64,000 nt of DNA from Novacetimonas cocois (GCF_003311635.1 NZ_QEXL01000006.1:644-64643), one strand, 5' to 3'; positions 54,200 through 62,627 are shown, counted from the stretch's first letter. Notes: generated from the letters alone by a model not told the origin. Translations and numbers: made by a program.

Positions 54200-55287
54200 T
54201 GGCGGGTCTTTCGTCCCTTTCGCTCAAGGATTCCTTCCTGCTGGCCGGGGGAACGTGGCGGCAGGTCGTGCGCATGCTGGTTTCGCTGATCGGGTCGGGC
54301 ATTGTCGCGCATCTGGTCCATCTGCAGGAACCTGTCTGGGCGTTGATCACGTCCGTGGTCGTGATTACGCAAAGCCGCATGACACAGACCCTGTCGACCG
54401 GGCAGGATCAGGTGGTGGGCACCCTGATCGGGGCCAGCGCCGGGATTTCGGCCATCGCGATGGAACAGTGGCTCTACTGGCCGACGGATGTCGTGTTCTG
54501 GGTCATGCTGATGCCCGTGGCGGTTCTGGCGGCGGCGCGGCCCAAGATGCGCGTGGCGGTCATCACGCTGATGGTGGTCCTGCTGTTCCCCGGCAATGGC
54601 GCGCCGTTCGCCCGTCCGTTTGACCGTATCGCCTCGATCATGATCGGCGTGGTGGTGTCGTTCGTGGTGTCGTTCTTCGTGCTGCGCAACGGGGCGCGGC
54701 GCGAGGTGCTGCGCAATTCGGCGGCTTTGCTGCGGCAACTGTCGGACCTTTTGCAGCTGGCGCTGCACCAGCATCCGGACAATGACGCGGTTTCCGCGAT
54801 TGACGATGCGTGCCGCGCGCTGCTGCAGGACCTCAATGACGGCGTGAAGGAGGCGGAGGTCGAGCATCCCGGGTCCCTCGCGCGGCATGACCCGCTGGTG
54901 CTGCGCCTGCCGGGGCTTCTGCGCCGGTTGCGCGCGGATGCGATCTTCATCGCGCGCGCCGCCGTGGAAGGGGAGGCCGCGAGCACCGGCCATCCCCTGC
55001 GCAGCGAGCGCGAAGTGCTGCAGCACGTCCTGGGGCTGATTGCCGATCGCTGCGATCAGGCCGCAAGCCGCAGCCGTCGTCACCCGCTTCCCGACGATGG
55101 GGTGGAAGACGTGCTGGCGCAGCTGCCCCAGCCGGGGACGCACTGGACCCCGGTGATGCATTTCGCCCTGGGACTGCTGCATACCGATCTGACGGTCGTC
55201 ATCCGCAATGTCTGGGCCGACGGGCGCACGGACGAGGGGGCCTCGACCCTTGGTGAAGCCCACGCCACGGTCCCTACTTCCACCTGA
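54199..55287 (+). CDS. FUSC/aromatic acid exporter-family membrane protein
   Basis: 362 residues; its ATG overlaps the degP stop. The N-terminal 170 residues hold about five to six membrane helices in the FUSC pattern (VRMLVSLIGSGIVAHLVHL, WALITSVVVITQSR, QVVGTLIGASAGI, RIASIMIGVVVSFVVSFFV), and the remainder is a cytoplasmic helical domain. The family (AaeB, YccS, fusaric acid resistance) exports weak aromatic acids, and this is a half-size member. Co-expression with DegP suggests an envelope-stress unit. Confidence 0.85.
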   Translation: MAGLSSLSLKDSFLLAGGTWRQVVRMLVSLIGSGIVAHLVHLQEPVWALITSVVVITQSRMTQTLSTGQDQVVGTLIGASAGISAIAMEQWLYWPTDVVFWVMLMPVAVLAAARPKMRVAVITLMVVLLFPGNGAPFARPFDRIASIMIGVVVSFVVSFFVLRNGARREVLRNSAALLRQLSDLLQLALHQHPDNDAVSAIDDACRALLQDLNDGVKEAEVEHPGSLARHDPLVLRLPGLLRRLRADAIFIARAAVEGEAASTGHPLRSEREVLQHVLGLIADRCDQAASRSRRHPLPDDGVEDVLAQLPQPGTHWTPVMHFALGLLHTDLTVVIRNVWADGRTDEGASTLGEAHATVPTST

Positions 55288-55332
55288 CACGGGCCGCCGG
55301 ATGGCGTAAGGCCGCCCCGATGCCCTGCCCGG

Positions 55333-55351
55333 TGTGACATTTCATGTCACA
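55333..55351. promoter_or_regulatory. Perfect palindrome upstream of the mannitol dehydrogenase gene (candidate operator)
   Basis: TGTGACAT-TTC-ATGTCACA: two perfect 8-bp arms with a 3-nt spacer, about 100 bp before the start codon. Symmetry and position are those of a dimeric regulator site (GntR, CRP/FNR or similar); there is no regulator gene next to it. Confidence 0.5.
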
Positions 55352-55453
55352 TTTCATGCCACCAATGGCGTTTTCGCGCGTTGATACGGCGTGCCCCTGT
55401 CATCGCATGATGGCGGGAGCCTGTTCATGCCAGTCAGGAGTTTGGAAAACATT

Positions 55454-56917
55454 ATGCTGAATAAAGCGATTCTTGGAAATCTTCCCAAAGGTGTGCGTGG
55501 CCCGGCCTATGATCCGGCAACCCTTGCGCCAGGAATCGTGCATTTCGGCGTGGGCAATTTTTTTCGCGCTCATGAGGCATGGTACGTCGAACGCTGCCTT
55601 GATGCGGGCAATCCGGGTCCATGGGGCATCGTGGGCGTTGGCCTGACGTCGGGTGCGCGCAGCGAGAAGAAGGCCGAAACCTTTCGCGCGCAGGACGGGC
55701 TGTATTCCCTGACGGAGGTGGATGCCGACGGGGGACGCAGTGTCAGGGTGATCGGTGTGCTGCGTGATTACCTGCTGGCCCCGGCCGATCCGCAGGCGGT
55801 GCTGGCGCGGCTATGTGATCCCGCGACCCGTATCGTCAGTATGACCATCACCGAAGGTGGTTACAACATTGACGAGGAGACCGGCGAATTCCGCGTCGAT
55901 AACCCCCGCGTGCAGGCCGACCTTGCCGATCCGGAGGTCCCATCCACCGTGTTCGGGTTCGTGGTGGAGGCCCTGCGCCGGCGTCGCGCGGCGGGAACGG
56001 GACCGTTTACGGTCATGTCCTGCGACAACTTGCGCCATAATGGCCGCGTGGCCCGTACCGCCTTTGTCGGATACGCGCGCGCCCGCGATCCCGAACTGGC
56101 GCGGTGGATCGAGGCCAACGTGACCTTTCCATGCAGCATGGTCGATCGCATTACCCCCAGCGTGGATGCGCAGACGCGCACGAACCTGAACCGCGAAAGC
56201 GGGCTGGATGACGCGCTGCCGGTACTGGCGGAGGATTTCAGCCAGTGGGTCCTCGAAGACAGTTTCTGCGCCGGTCGCCCCCCGCTGGAAAAGGCCGGGG
56301 TGGAATTCGTGCGGGACGTGACCGGATACGAGCAGGTGAAGGTGCGCATGCTCAACGCCTCGCACGTGACGCTGGGGGCGCTGGGCCTGCTGCTGGGGTA
56401 TCGTTACGTCCATGACGCCATCGCGGATGAAGACCTGCGTCGTTTCATCAATGCCTATCTGCAAAAGGATGTCATGCCGCAGATCGAGGCGCCGGCAGGG
56501 CTGGATCCCGACGCCTATCGCCGCAAGGTCATCAGCCGCTTTTCCAACCGCGCCGTGGCGGACACCCTGCTGCGTATCTGCAGCGATGGCGCGTCGAAGT
56601 CACAGGTTTTCTGGACCGATACGGTGCGCCGGTCGCTGCAGTCCGGGCATGATCTGTCCCGCATCGCCTTCGGCCTTGCCGCCTATCTGGAAATGCTGCG
56701 TGGCGTCGATGAAAAGGGGGGGACCTATACCCCGCTGGAGCCGACCCTGACCGAAGGGGAGGTGGCGCTGGCCCGTGACCCTGACCTTGCCGCCGCCCTT
56801 GCGCTGCCGGCGTTCGATGGGTGGCGCGATATCCAGACGCCGCAGCTGACGCAGGCGATCGTGGCGGCGCGTCAGGCCATCCGCAGCCGTGGCGTGCGCG
56901 CCAGCCTTCCCGACTGA
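55454..56917 (+). CDS. Mannitol 2-dehydrogenase-family polyol dehydrogenase
   Basis: 487 residues from ATG 55454 (MLNKAILGNLPKGVRGPAYD), which lines up with the start of the Pseudomonas fluorescens enzyme (493 residues); ATG 55427 is possible. It is a long-chain PSLDR: IVHFGVGNFFRAHEAWYVER binds NAD, SMTITEGGYN and TVMSCDNLRHNG follow, CSMVDRITPS is typical, and the catalytic KVRMLNASHVTLGALG gives the K-N-H set. It oxidises D-mannitol to fructose, or D-arabinitol to xylulose, in the cytoplasm. The polyol transporter at the right edge of the window is a plausible partner. Confidence 0.93.
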   Translation: MLNKAILGNLPKGVRGPAYDPATLAPGIVHFGVGNFFRAHEAWYVERCLDAGNPGPWGIVGVGLTSGARSEKKAETFRAQDGLYSLTEVDADGGRSVRVIGVLRDYLLAPADPQAVLARLCDPATRIVSMTITEGGYNIDEETGEFRVDNPRVQADLADPEVPSTVFGFVVEALRRRRAAGTGPFTVMSCDNLRHNGRVARTAFVGYARARDPELARWIEANVTFPCSMVDRITPSVDAQTRTNLNRESGLDDALPVLAEDFSQWVLEDSFCAGRPPLEKAGVEFVRDVTGYEQVKVRMLNASHVTLGALGLLLGYRYVHDAIADEDLRRFINAYLQKDVMPQIEAPAGLDPDAYRRKVISRFSNRAVADTLLRICSDGASKSQVFWTDTVRRSLQSGHDLSRIAFGLAAYLEMLRGVDEKGGTYTPLEPTLTEGEVALARDPDLAAALALPAFDGWRDIQTPQLTQAIVAARQAIRSRGVRASLPD

Positions 56918-56930
56918 GCGGACCGTTCCT

Positions 56931-56961
56931 GCGCCGCATCCCCTTCTGGTGGGTGCGGCGC
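56931..56961 (+). terminator. Hairpin after the mannitol dehydrogenase gene
   Basis: GCGCCGCATCCC (56931-56943, one bulge) pairs with GGGTGCGGCGC (56951-56961) 13 bases after the stop. No T run follows directly; repeat copy F comes next and would complete termination. Confidence 0.55.
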
Positions 56962-56972
56962 AAGGGAGAGTG

Positions 56973-57104
56973 CCTGAAAACAGCCCGGCTGAGAAAGTGA
57001 CAGAAGTTTTTGGGTGTCGCCTTTTTTCAAAAAGGTGACGTTCCCCTGAAGCTTTTTGAAAAAAGCTTCACCAAAAACTTTTATTATGATTCAGGGTGTT
57101 ATTG
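56973..57104. repeat. Double-hairpin intergenic repeat, copy F
   Basis: Full-length copy: left flank TGAAAACAGCCCGGCTGA, outer arm AGTTTTTGGGTG, hairpin two GTCGCCTTTTTTC..AAAAAGGTGAC (57016-57039, with a G-T pair from a C-to-T change), joint GTTCCCCT, hairpin one GAAGCTTTTTG..AAAAAGCTTC (57048-57069), outer arm CACCAAAAACTTTT and right flank ATGATTCAGGGTGTTATT. It lies between the convergent mannitol dehydrogenase and GNAT genes. Confidence 0.88.
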
Positions 57105-57136
57105 ACCATTCCGGACTTTAAGCCCTGTCATGTCGG

Positions 57137-57628
57137 TCATGTGACGGGGCGTTCCATCAGGCGTGCTCCGTTCCCGTAAGAAGCCGCAAGGGTGGCGCCG
57201 TCCGGTGCGGGTGTGAAGCCACGGTGTGTCCAGAACGGTACGGCCCCGGATGTCGCGACCAGTTCCATGTGCCTGAATCCCGCCTGCCGCGCGATCCGTT
57301 CCACCAGATCCAGCGCCGTGCCGGCAGCACCCTGTCCCCGCCAGGCAGGCGCGATGGCAAGGTCATGCACGTACCAGCAGTCCGGTCGTGGCGGCAGGCC
57401 GTCCAGCAGGGTGTTCAGGCGCGGTGGCGCGCCGCGTCGCCACGGGTGGCTCAGTAAATACCCCGCCGTCGCGTCTGGCGTCGCAAGCACAAGGCAGCCC
57501 GCGGGACATAAGCACAGGCGCTGGGCAAAAACGGCGTCATCTTCGGGATAGGCAGGGTGGATCGTGCCAGCCAGCGCCTGAATCCGTGACAGGTCGGAAC
57601 GGTACATGGGGCGCCATTGTGCTGTCAT
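57137..57628 (-). CDS. GNAT-family N-acetyltransferase
   Basis: 163 residues from ATG 57628; GTG 57637 is an alternative. It has MYRSDLSRIQALAGTIHPAYPEDDAVFAQRL at the start, DCWYVHDLAIAPAWRGQGAAGTALDLVERIA carrying the acetyl-CoA loop (RxxGxxG/A), and ATSGAVPFWTHRGFTPAP, the final beta-alpha-beta of the fold. Substrate unknown. It is divergent from the ModE-like gene with about 130 bp between, an AT-rich gap that probably holds both promoters. Confidence 0.87.
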   Translation of the reverse strand: MTAQWRPMYRSDLSRIQALAGTIHPAYPEDDAVFAQRLCLCPAGCLVLATPDATAGYLLSHPWRRGAPPRLNTLLDGLPPRPDCWYVHDLAIAPAWRGQGAAGTALDLVERIARQAGFRHMELVATSGAVPFWTHRGFTPAPDGATLAASYGNGARLMERPVT

Positions 57629-57759
57629 TTTCACCACTGTGCGTATAGACGGGACATATAATAAAACATTTCCCGGCTTTATTGGACGATATAGTCATAT
57701 ACCGGTTATTTCTGTCCGGAATGGCCATCCTATCCCACGGTGCAGGAGCACATGACAGA

Positions 57760-58101
57760 ATGACGGATCTGCGTCTTACGTTACGTATTGATGCCAATGG
57801 CAAGCCCCTTCTGGGACACGGCAAGATCCGCCTGCTGGAACAGATCGAGGAAACAGGCTCCATCTCGGCGGCGGCGCGGGCCATGGGCATGTCCTATCGT
57901 CGGGCGTGGCTTCTGGTGGAATCGATGAATGGCGTTTTCGTCCGGCCGCTTGTCGCTGCGCGTCCGGGCGGCGGCGGCGGCGCGGGCCTGTCCGAGGACG
58001 GGCACAGGGTTCTGGCACTTTACAGGGAAATTGAACGGCTTTCCCGTCAGGCGGTCGAGGCGCCGCTGGCGGAAATGGCGGCGATGTGCGAGGTGCCGTG
58101 A
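57760..58101 (+). CDS. ModE-like winged helix-turn-helix regulator (single domain)
   Basis: 113 residues from ATG 57760 (AGGAG 11 nt upstream). LRLTLRIDANGKPLLGHGKIRLLEQIEETGSISAAARAMGMSYRRAWLLVESMN (seen in segments; SISAAARAMGMSYRRAW is the recognition region) is the N-terminal DNA-binding domain of ModE. The C-terminal molybdate-binding TOBE/MOP domains are absent. Such short forms occur widely and either sense molybdate through other partners or have another signal. No molybdenum genes are nearby, so the target is open. Confidence 0.86.
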   Translation: MTDLRLTLRIDANGKPLLGHGKIRLLEQIEETGSISAAARAMGMSYRRAWLLVESMNGVFVRPLVAARPGGGGGAGLSEDGHRVLALYREIERLSRQAVEAPLAEMAAMCEVP

Positions 58102-58211
58102 AAAAGCCATGCCGTGATGTGTAGGAAAGAATGACCATACTGCCACCGCGCTGAAATGACGCGGGTTCGATTGATAAAGATGTCCATCGCGGCATTTGCC
58201 CGCGGCGGACC

Positions 58212-58229
58212 GATAATGATAATGATCGG
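58212..58229 (+). promoter_or_regulatory. GATAAT-GATAAT-GATCGG hexamers upstream of opgD/G (weak Fur-box-like site)
   Basis: Two perfect forward GATAAT hexamers and a third partial one lie 13-30 bp before the GTG of the glucan gene. The Fur consensus is GATAAT-GATAAT followed by an inverted hexamer; the inverted part is missing. It may be only an AT-rich promoter element. Confidence 0.25.
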
Positions 58230-58241
58230 GGAATATTTTCA

Positions 58242-59777
58242 GTGTTGCGACGTGATATTGTAAAAGCCGGGGCAAGCCTGTCGGTTCTTTCCATGTTCGG
58301 GGGCGTTGGCACGCTTCGCGGCGCACGGGCGGCGGATCCCGCGGGCACGACGGTTTTCGATGACACCACCGTAAGGCAGCTTGCGCATCGCCTGTCGCAG
58401 CAGGCCTATCACGCGCCTGAGGAAACATTGCCCGCCGCCATACGGGACATGAATTTCGATCAGTTCACCTCCATCGCCTATCGCCCCGAACAGGCGCTGT
58501 GGCATGGGGAGGACCTGGGCTTCGACGTGGAATTCTTCCCGCGCGGCTATCTCTACCGTCCCCGGATCGAGATGTATGAGGTCATCGACGGCAAGGCCGC
58601 GCCGGTGCCCTATTCCCCGGACCTGTTTACCTATGGCAACCCGGCGCTGCGGGTGGAGGACAGCCTCGGCTTTTCCGGGCTGCGTATCCGCGCGCCGATC
58701 AATACGCCCGGCGTGATGGAGGAATTCTGCGTCTTCCTTGGCGCGTCCTATTTCCGTGCCGTCGCCAAGGGACAGAATTATGGCCTGTCGGCGCGGGGAT
58801 TCGCCGATGGCACGGGCGACCCGAAGGGCGAGGAATTTGCCCTGTTCCGCGCCTACTGGCTGGAAAAGCCGCGCTCTGGCGTGGACAGCGTGGTCGTGCA
58901 TGCGCTGCTTGACAGTCCGTCGCTGACGGGGGCGTTCCGGTTCACCATCCGCCCGGGCGAGACGACGGTCTTCGATGTGCAGACCTATCTCTATCCGCGC
59001 AAGGAAATCGCCCAGTCCGGCATCGCGCCGCTGACGGGGATGTTCTATTTCGATGCGAACGACCGCAACCATGTCGATGACTGGCGGCCAGCCGCCCATG
59101 ATAGCGAGGCACTGTCGATGTGGACCGGCGGCGGCCAGCAGCTGTGGCGTCCGTTGCGCAATCCGCAGGACCTGCAGTTTTCGGCGTTCGCCGATGTCCG
59201 GCCCCATGGCTTTGGCCTGATGCAGCGCAAGCGCGCCTTTACCGATTTCGAGGATCTGTCCCTCAGCTACGAAAAGCGTCCCTCGCTGTGGATCGAGCCG
59301 ATCGGCGACTGGGGCGCGGGCAGCGTGGACCTTGTGGAAATTCCGACCCCCAACGAGGTCAACGACAATATCGTCGCGTTCTGGCGGCCGCGCGATACGA
59401 TGACGGCGGGGCATGAATATGCCTTTACCTATCGCATGTACTGGGGATGGGACACGCCATGGCCCACCCATATGGCGCGGGTCGCCGCAACGCGCGTGGG
59501 GGCGTCCACCGATGGGTCGCATACCCGCTTCTTCGACATAGATTTCGATGGCGCGCCCTTTGAACACCTGCCGCCAAATGCGAAATTCCACCTGCAGAAC
59601 CGCACTTCGGCCGGGGAGATCCGCAACGTGGTGGTCGAGCCCAATCCCGACATCCATGGCTGGCGCGCCACGTTCGAATTCGACCCGAAGGATGCCCGTA
59701 TCGCCGAACTCGACTGCTCCCTGGCGAATGATCAGGGGACGGTGTCAGAGGACTGGGTCTATCGATGGACGCCGTGA
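58242..59777 (+). CDS. Periplasmic glucan biosynthesis protein, OpgD/OpgG family
   Basis: 511 residues from GTG 58242 (GGGGA upstream; TTG 58245 also possible). The N-terminus MLRRDIVKAGASLSVLSMF has the RRxxVK start of a Tat signal, as in OpgD, ending near ARAA. The mature protein has the OpgG/D fold: DQFTSIAYRPEQALW, FFPRGYLYRPRIEMYEV, LGFSGLRIRAPIN, VFLGASYFRAVAKGQNYGLSARGFA (split), and MLKPRSLWVEP-like KRPSLWIEPIGDWG. It shapes or branches the linear beta-1,2-glucan made by OpgH. It overlaps opgH by 13 nt, so they form one operon. Confidence 0.93.
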   Translation: MLRRDIVKAGASLSVLSMFGGVGTLRGARAADPAGTTVFDDTTVRQLAHRLSQQAYHAPEETLPAAIRDMNFDQFTSIAYRPEQALWHGEDLGFDVEFFPRGYLYRPRIEMYEVIDGKAAPVPYSPDLFTYGNPALRVEDSLGFSGLRIRAPINTPGVMEEFCVFLGASYFRAVAKGQNYGLSARGFADGTGDPKGEEFALFRAYWLEKPRSGVDSVVVHALLDSPSLTGAFRFTIRPGETTVFDVQTYLYPRKEIAQSGIAPLTGMFYFDANDRNHVDDWRPAAHDSEALSMWTGGGQQLWRPLRNPQDLQFSAFADVRPHGFGLMQRKRAFTDFEDLSLSYEKRPSLWIEPIGDWGAGSVDLVEIPTPNEVNDNIVAFWRPRDTMTAGHEYAFTYRMYWGWDTPWPTHMARVAATRVGASTDGSHTRFFDIDFDGAPFEHLPPNAKFHLQNRTSAGEIRNVVVEPNPDIHGWRATFEFDPKDARIAELDCSLANDQGTVSEDWVYRWTP

Positions 59778-61963
59778 CGCGCGGGGCGGCTGCGGGGCAT
59801 TCCGGGGTGCAGCCCACCCCGCAGCCACAGGCCGCCGCGTCGGCGGATACCTATGCCACCCTGCCGCTGCCGGCCCCGCTGGACATGCCGGTCCATCCGC
59901 TGTCGCAACTGCCGCCGGGCGGACATGCCGGCACGCCCGTTACGCAGTGGTCGGGTATCGTGGTGCGCCGGTGCCTTGTCCTTGGCGGCGCGCTGGCGCT
60001 GACGGGGTGGGCCACCTATGAAATGAACCTCGTGTTCAACGCCATCAGCGTCTCCATCGCCGGTATCGTCATGCTGGTGCTGTTCGTGGTGCTGTTCCTG
60101 TGGATCGCGCTGGCCTTTACCTCGGCGCTGGCGGGGTTTGGCTCCCTGATGACGAAGGGGGGGCTGGGGCTGGGGATCCATCGTGACGGGCCATTGCCCA
60201 CGCTGCGCACGCGCACCGCACTTTTGATGCCGACCTATAACGAGGATCCGGGCCGTGTGATGGCGGGCCTGCGCGCGGTCTGCGACAGTCTGGTCGCGAC
60301 GGGTCAGGCGGCGGCGTTCGACCTGTTCATCCTGTCGGACACCACGGACCCCGATGTCTGGGTGGCGGAGGAAGGGGCGTATATGGCCCTGCGCCGCGCG
60401 ACAGGCGATGGCATACGCATCTATTACCGTCGGCGGGCGCAGAATATCGACCGCAAGGCCGGAAATGTCGCCGAATGGGTCCGCCGTTTCGGCGCGGCGT
60501 ACGAACAGATGATCACGCTTGATGCCGACAGCGTGATGGCGGGCGACACCATCGTGCGCCTGACCGCCGCGATGGAGGCCAATCCGGGCGTCGGGCTGAT
60601 CCAGTCCCTGCCGGTGATCGTCAATGGCACGACCCTGTTTGCCCGCATGCAGCAGTTCGCCGGCAGGGTGTACGGCCCGCTGATCGCCCACGGCATCGCA
60701 TGGTGGCATGGGTCGGAGGGGAATTACTGGGGCCATAACGCGGTCATCCGCACCCGTGCCTTTGCCGAACAGGCCGCCCTGCCGCACCTGCCGGGGCGCA
60801 AGCCGTTTGGCGGCGCGATCATGAGCCATGATTTCGTCGAGGCCGCGCTGATGCGCCGTGGGGGATGGGCCATCCACATGGTGCCCGCCCTGATGGGATC
60901 GTATGAGGAAAGCCCCCCCTCGCTGACCGATATCGCCATCCGCGACCGGCGCTGGTGCCAGGGCAACCTGCAGCATGCCAAGGTCCTGTCGGCCCGGGGG
61001 CTGCACTGGATCAGCCGCCTGCACATGCTGATGGGGATCGGGTCGTATGTGACGTCGCCGCTGTGGCTCGTGTTCCTACTGGCGGGCATCCTCGTGTCGC
61101 TGCAGAACCGTTTTTCGCGGCCGGAATATTTTGGCGACACCAAGATCCTGTATCCCCACTGGCCCCATGTCGATCCGGTGCAGGCGCGTTTCATGTTCCT
61201 GTGCACGATGGGCATCCTGCTTGCGCCGAAAATGCTGGCCTATGTCGCGCTGCTGTTTGACGGACGGTTGCGGCGGGGATGCGGTGGCGCGGTCCGCGCC
61301 GCCCTGTCGATGGTCGTCGAAACGGTGCTGGGTGGTCTGGTCGCGCCCGTGGCGATGCTGATCCAGACGATGGGCGTCATTTCGATCCTGATGGGACGCG
61401 ATTCGGGATGGAATGCGCAGCGTCGCGATGACGGGGGCGTGCCCGTCATGCAGAATGCCCGCCTGTACGCGGGCTATACCGCGTTCGGCGTCGTGCTGGG
61501 GATTGCGGCGTGGAGCGTGTCGCTGTCGCTGTTCCTGTGGATGCTGCCGGTGCTGCTGGGGCTGGTGCTTGCCATTCCGCTGGCGATCCTGACGGGGAAC
61601 CGCGCCGCCGGTCAGGAACTGCGCCGCATGGGACTGCTGCTGATCCCGGAGGAGACATCACCCCCCGACGTGCTGGTGCGCGCGGTGCGCAACCTGCGTG
61701 ACATGGCTGGGCATCCCATTGCCGACGCGCTGGCGACGTTGCGGTCGCACCCGGCGCTGCTGGCGCTGCATTGCGCCATGCTGCCGCCGCCGCGGCACAG
61801 GGGGGATCCGATCGACGCCAACCTTCTGGTCGGGCTGGTCAAGCTGCAGGAGGCCCCCGACCTTCAGTCGGCCCGCGCCGTGCTGAGTCCCCGCGAAAAG
61901 GCCGCCGTCCTGGGCAATGCGGAGGGACTGCGCCTGCTTGAGGCACTGCCGGCGACGGGCTGA
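59765..61963 (+). CDS. opgH: Glucans biosynthesis glucosyltransferase
   Basis: 732 residues. Two membrane helices near residues 65-125 precede the GT2 catalytic domain (about 145-400): LLMPTYNEDPGRVMAGLRA, FDLFILSDTTDPDVWVAEE, YYRRRAQNIDRKAGNVAEWV, MITLDADSVMAGDTIVRL (DxD) and IAIRDRRWCQGNLQHAKVL (QxxRW-type). Five or six further helices and a cytoplasmic tail follow. It polymerises glucose from UDP-glucose and passes the chain through the inner membrane. E. coli OpgH is longer (847) at the N-terminus. Its start overlaps the opgD/G stop; repeat copy G follows. Confidence 0.96.
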   Translation: MDAVTRGAAAGHSGVQPTPQPQAAASADTYATLPLPAPLDMPVHPLSQLPPGGHAGTPVTQWSGIVVRRCLVLGGALALTGWATYEMNLVFNAISVSIAGIVMLVLFVVLFLWIALAFTSALAGFGSLMTKGGLGLGIHRDGPLPTLRTRTALLMPTYNEDPGRVMAGLRAVCDSLVATGQAAAFDLFILSDTTDPDVWVAEEGAYMALRRATGDGIRIYYRRRAQNIDRKAGNVAEWVRRFGAAYEQMITLDADSVMAGDTIVRLTAAMEANPGVGLIQSLPVIVNGTTLFARMQQFAGRVYGPLIAHGIAWWHGSEGNYWGHNAVIRTRAFAEQAALPHLPGRKPFGGAIMSHDFVEAALMRRGGWAIHMVPALMGSYEESPPSLTDIAIRDRRWCQGNLQHAKVLSARGLHWISRLHMLMGIGSYVTSPLWLVFLLAGILVSLQNRFSRPEYFGDTKILYPHWPHVDPVQARFMFLCTMGILLAPKMLAYVALLFDGRLRRGCGGAVRAALSMVVETVLGGLVAPVAMLIQTMGVISILMGRDSGWNAQRRDDGGVPVMQNARLYAGYTAFGVVLGIAAWSVSLSLFLWMLPVLLGLVLAIPLAILTGNRAAGQELRRMGLLLIPEETSPPDVLVRAVRNLRDMAGHPIADALATLRSHPALLALHCAMLPPPRHRGDPIDANLLVGLVKLQEAPDLQSARAVLSPREKAAVLGNAEGLRLLEALPATG

Positions 61964-61972
61964 CGCCGTGTC

Positions 61973-62105
61973 AGGGCTGCCGGAAAACAGCCTGCCGATA
62001 AAACAACAGAAGTTTCCGGGTGTCGCCTTTTTTCAAAAAGGCGACGTTCCCCTGAAGCTTTTTTGAAGAAAAAAGCTTCACCAAAAACTTTCTTATGATC
62101 ACAGG
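61973..62105. repeat. Double-hairpin intergenic repeat, copy G
   Basis: Full-length copy: left flank CTGCCGGAAAACAGCCTGCC, hairpin two GTCGCCTTTTTTC..AAAAAGGCGAC (62021-62045), joint GTTCCCCT, hairpin one GAAGCTTTTTTG..AAAAAAGCTTC (62054-62080, with a 3-nt insertion in the loop), arm CACCAAAAACTTT and right flank TTATGATCACAGG. Same layout as copies D and F. It lies between the convergent opgH and small secreted-protein genes. Confidence 0.88.
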
Positions 62106-62150
62106 ACGTCTCTCACGCGGTTTCCGGGGGAAAGGGAAACCGCGCGGGGA

Positions 62151-62627
62151 TCAGGACCCGTCGGAAGGGGAGTTTCCTACTGGCGCGGTGACCATTTCCT
62201 CGCCTTCCGATGATCCGTCGATGGACATCAGGGCGTCCAGACTCTCACATGACTGTGAAAAACGCGCATTGGACTGGAACTGTTTGCCACCGCACAGCTT
62301 TGCGGCATCGGGAACGCAGCTTTCGGTTGCGTCCTCGTAATCCGATTCCATCACATCATGGGCCAGTGACATGTCCGGGTCGCGGGTGTTGCTCTCGCTC
62401 GATTTCTGGATGACGGCCTGCATCTTGTGCAGTTCCTCGAGTTTTTCGATGCAGCTCTTGCTTGCGGCGTCCGGCTTGAACTGCAGCACGTCCATCGCGC
62501 GCTGCACCTTCTGGGTGGCAAGCGTCTCCGCCATTGCCGGCGCGGACAGGTACGCAGGCAGGAGGGCAAGAACGGAAACCGTGGGGAAAACGAGACGGGT
62601 GAAGAGGCTCACTTTGGAATGTTCCAT
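62151..62627 (-). CDS. Small secreted protein of unknown function
   Basis: 158 residues from ATG 62627 (MEHSKVSLFTRLVFPTVSVL). The signal peptide should be cut after APAMA, leaving a mature domain of about 120 residues with three or four Cys (SKSCIEKL, ESCVPDAAKLCGG, QSCESL), likely two disulfides, and a Ser/Glu/Gly-rich end. The mature sequence is mostly helical (ETLATQKVQRAMDVL, IEKLEELHKMQAVIQK). It is presumably periplasmic or secreted. I do not recognise the family. The frame continues to 62735 but without a likely start. Confidence 0.75.
   Translation of the reverse strand: MEHSKVSLFTRLVFPTVSVLALLPAYLSAPAMAETLATQKVQRAMDVLQFKPDAASKSCIEKLEELHKMQAVIQKSSESNTRDPDMSLAHDVMESDYEDATESCVPDAAKLCGGKQFQSNARFSQSCESLDALMSIDGSSEGEEMVTAPVGNSPSDGS

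Noticed and set aside
6767-62105. The seven intergenic repeats as insertion sequences
   Set aside because: They are about 80-130 bp, encode no transposase and show no clear target-site duplication; a REP/MITE or terminator nature fits better.
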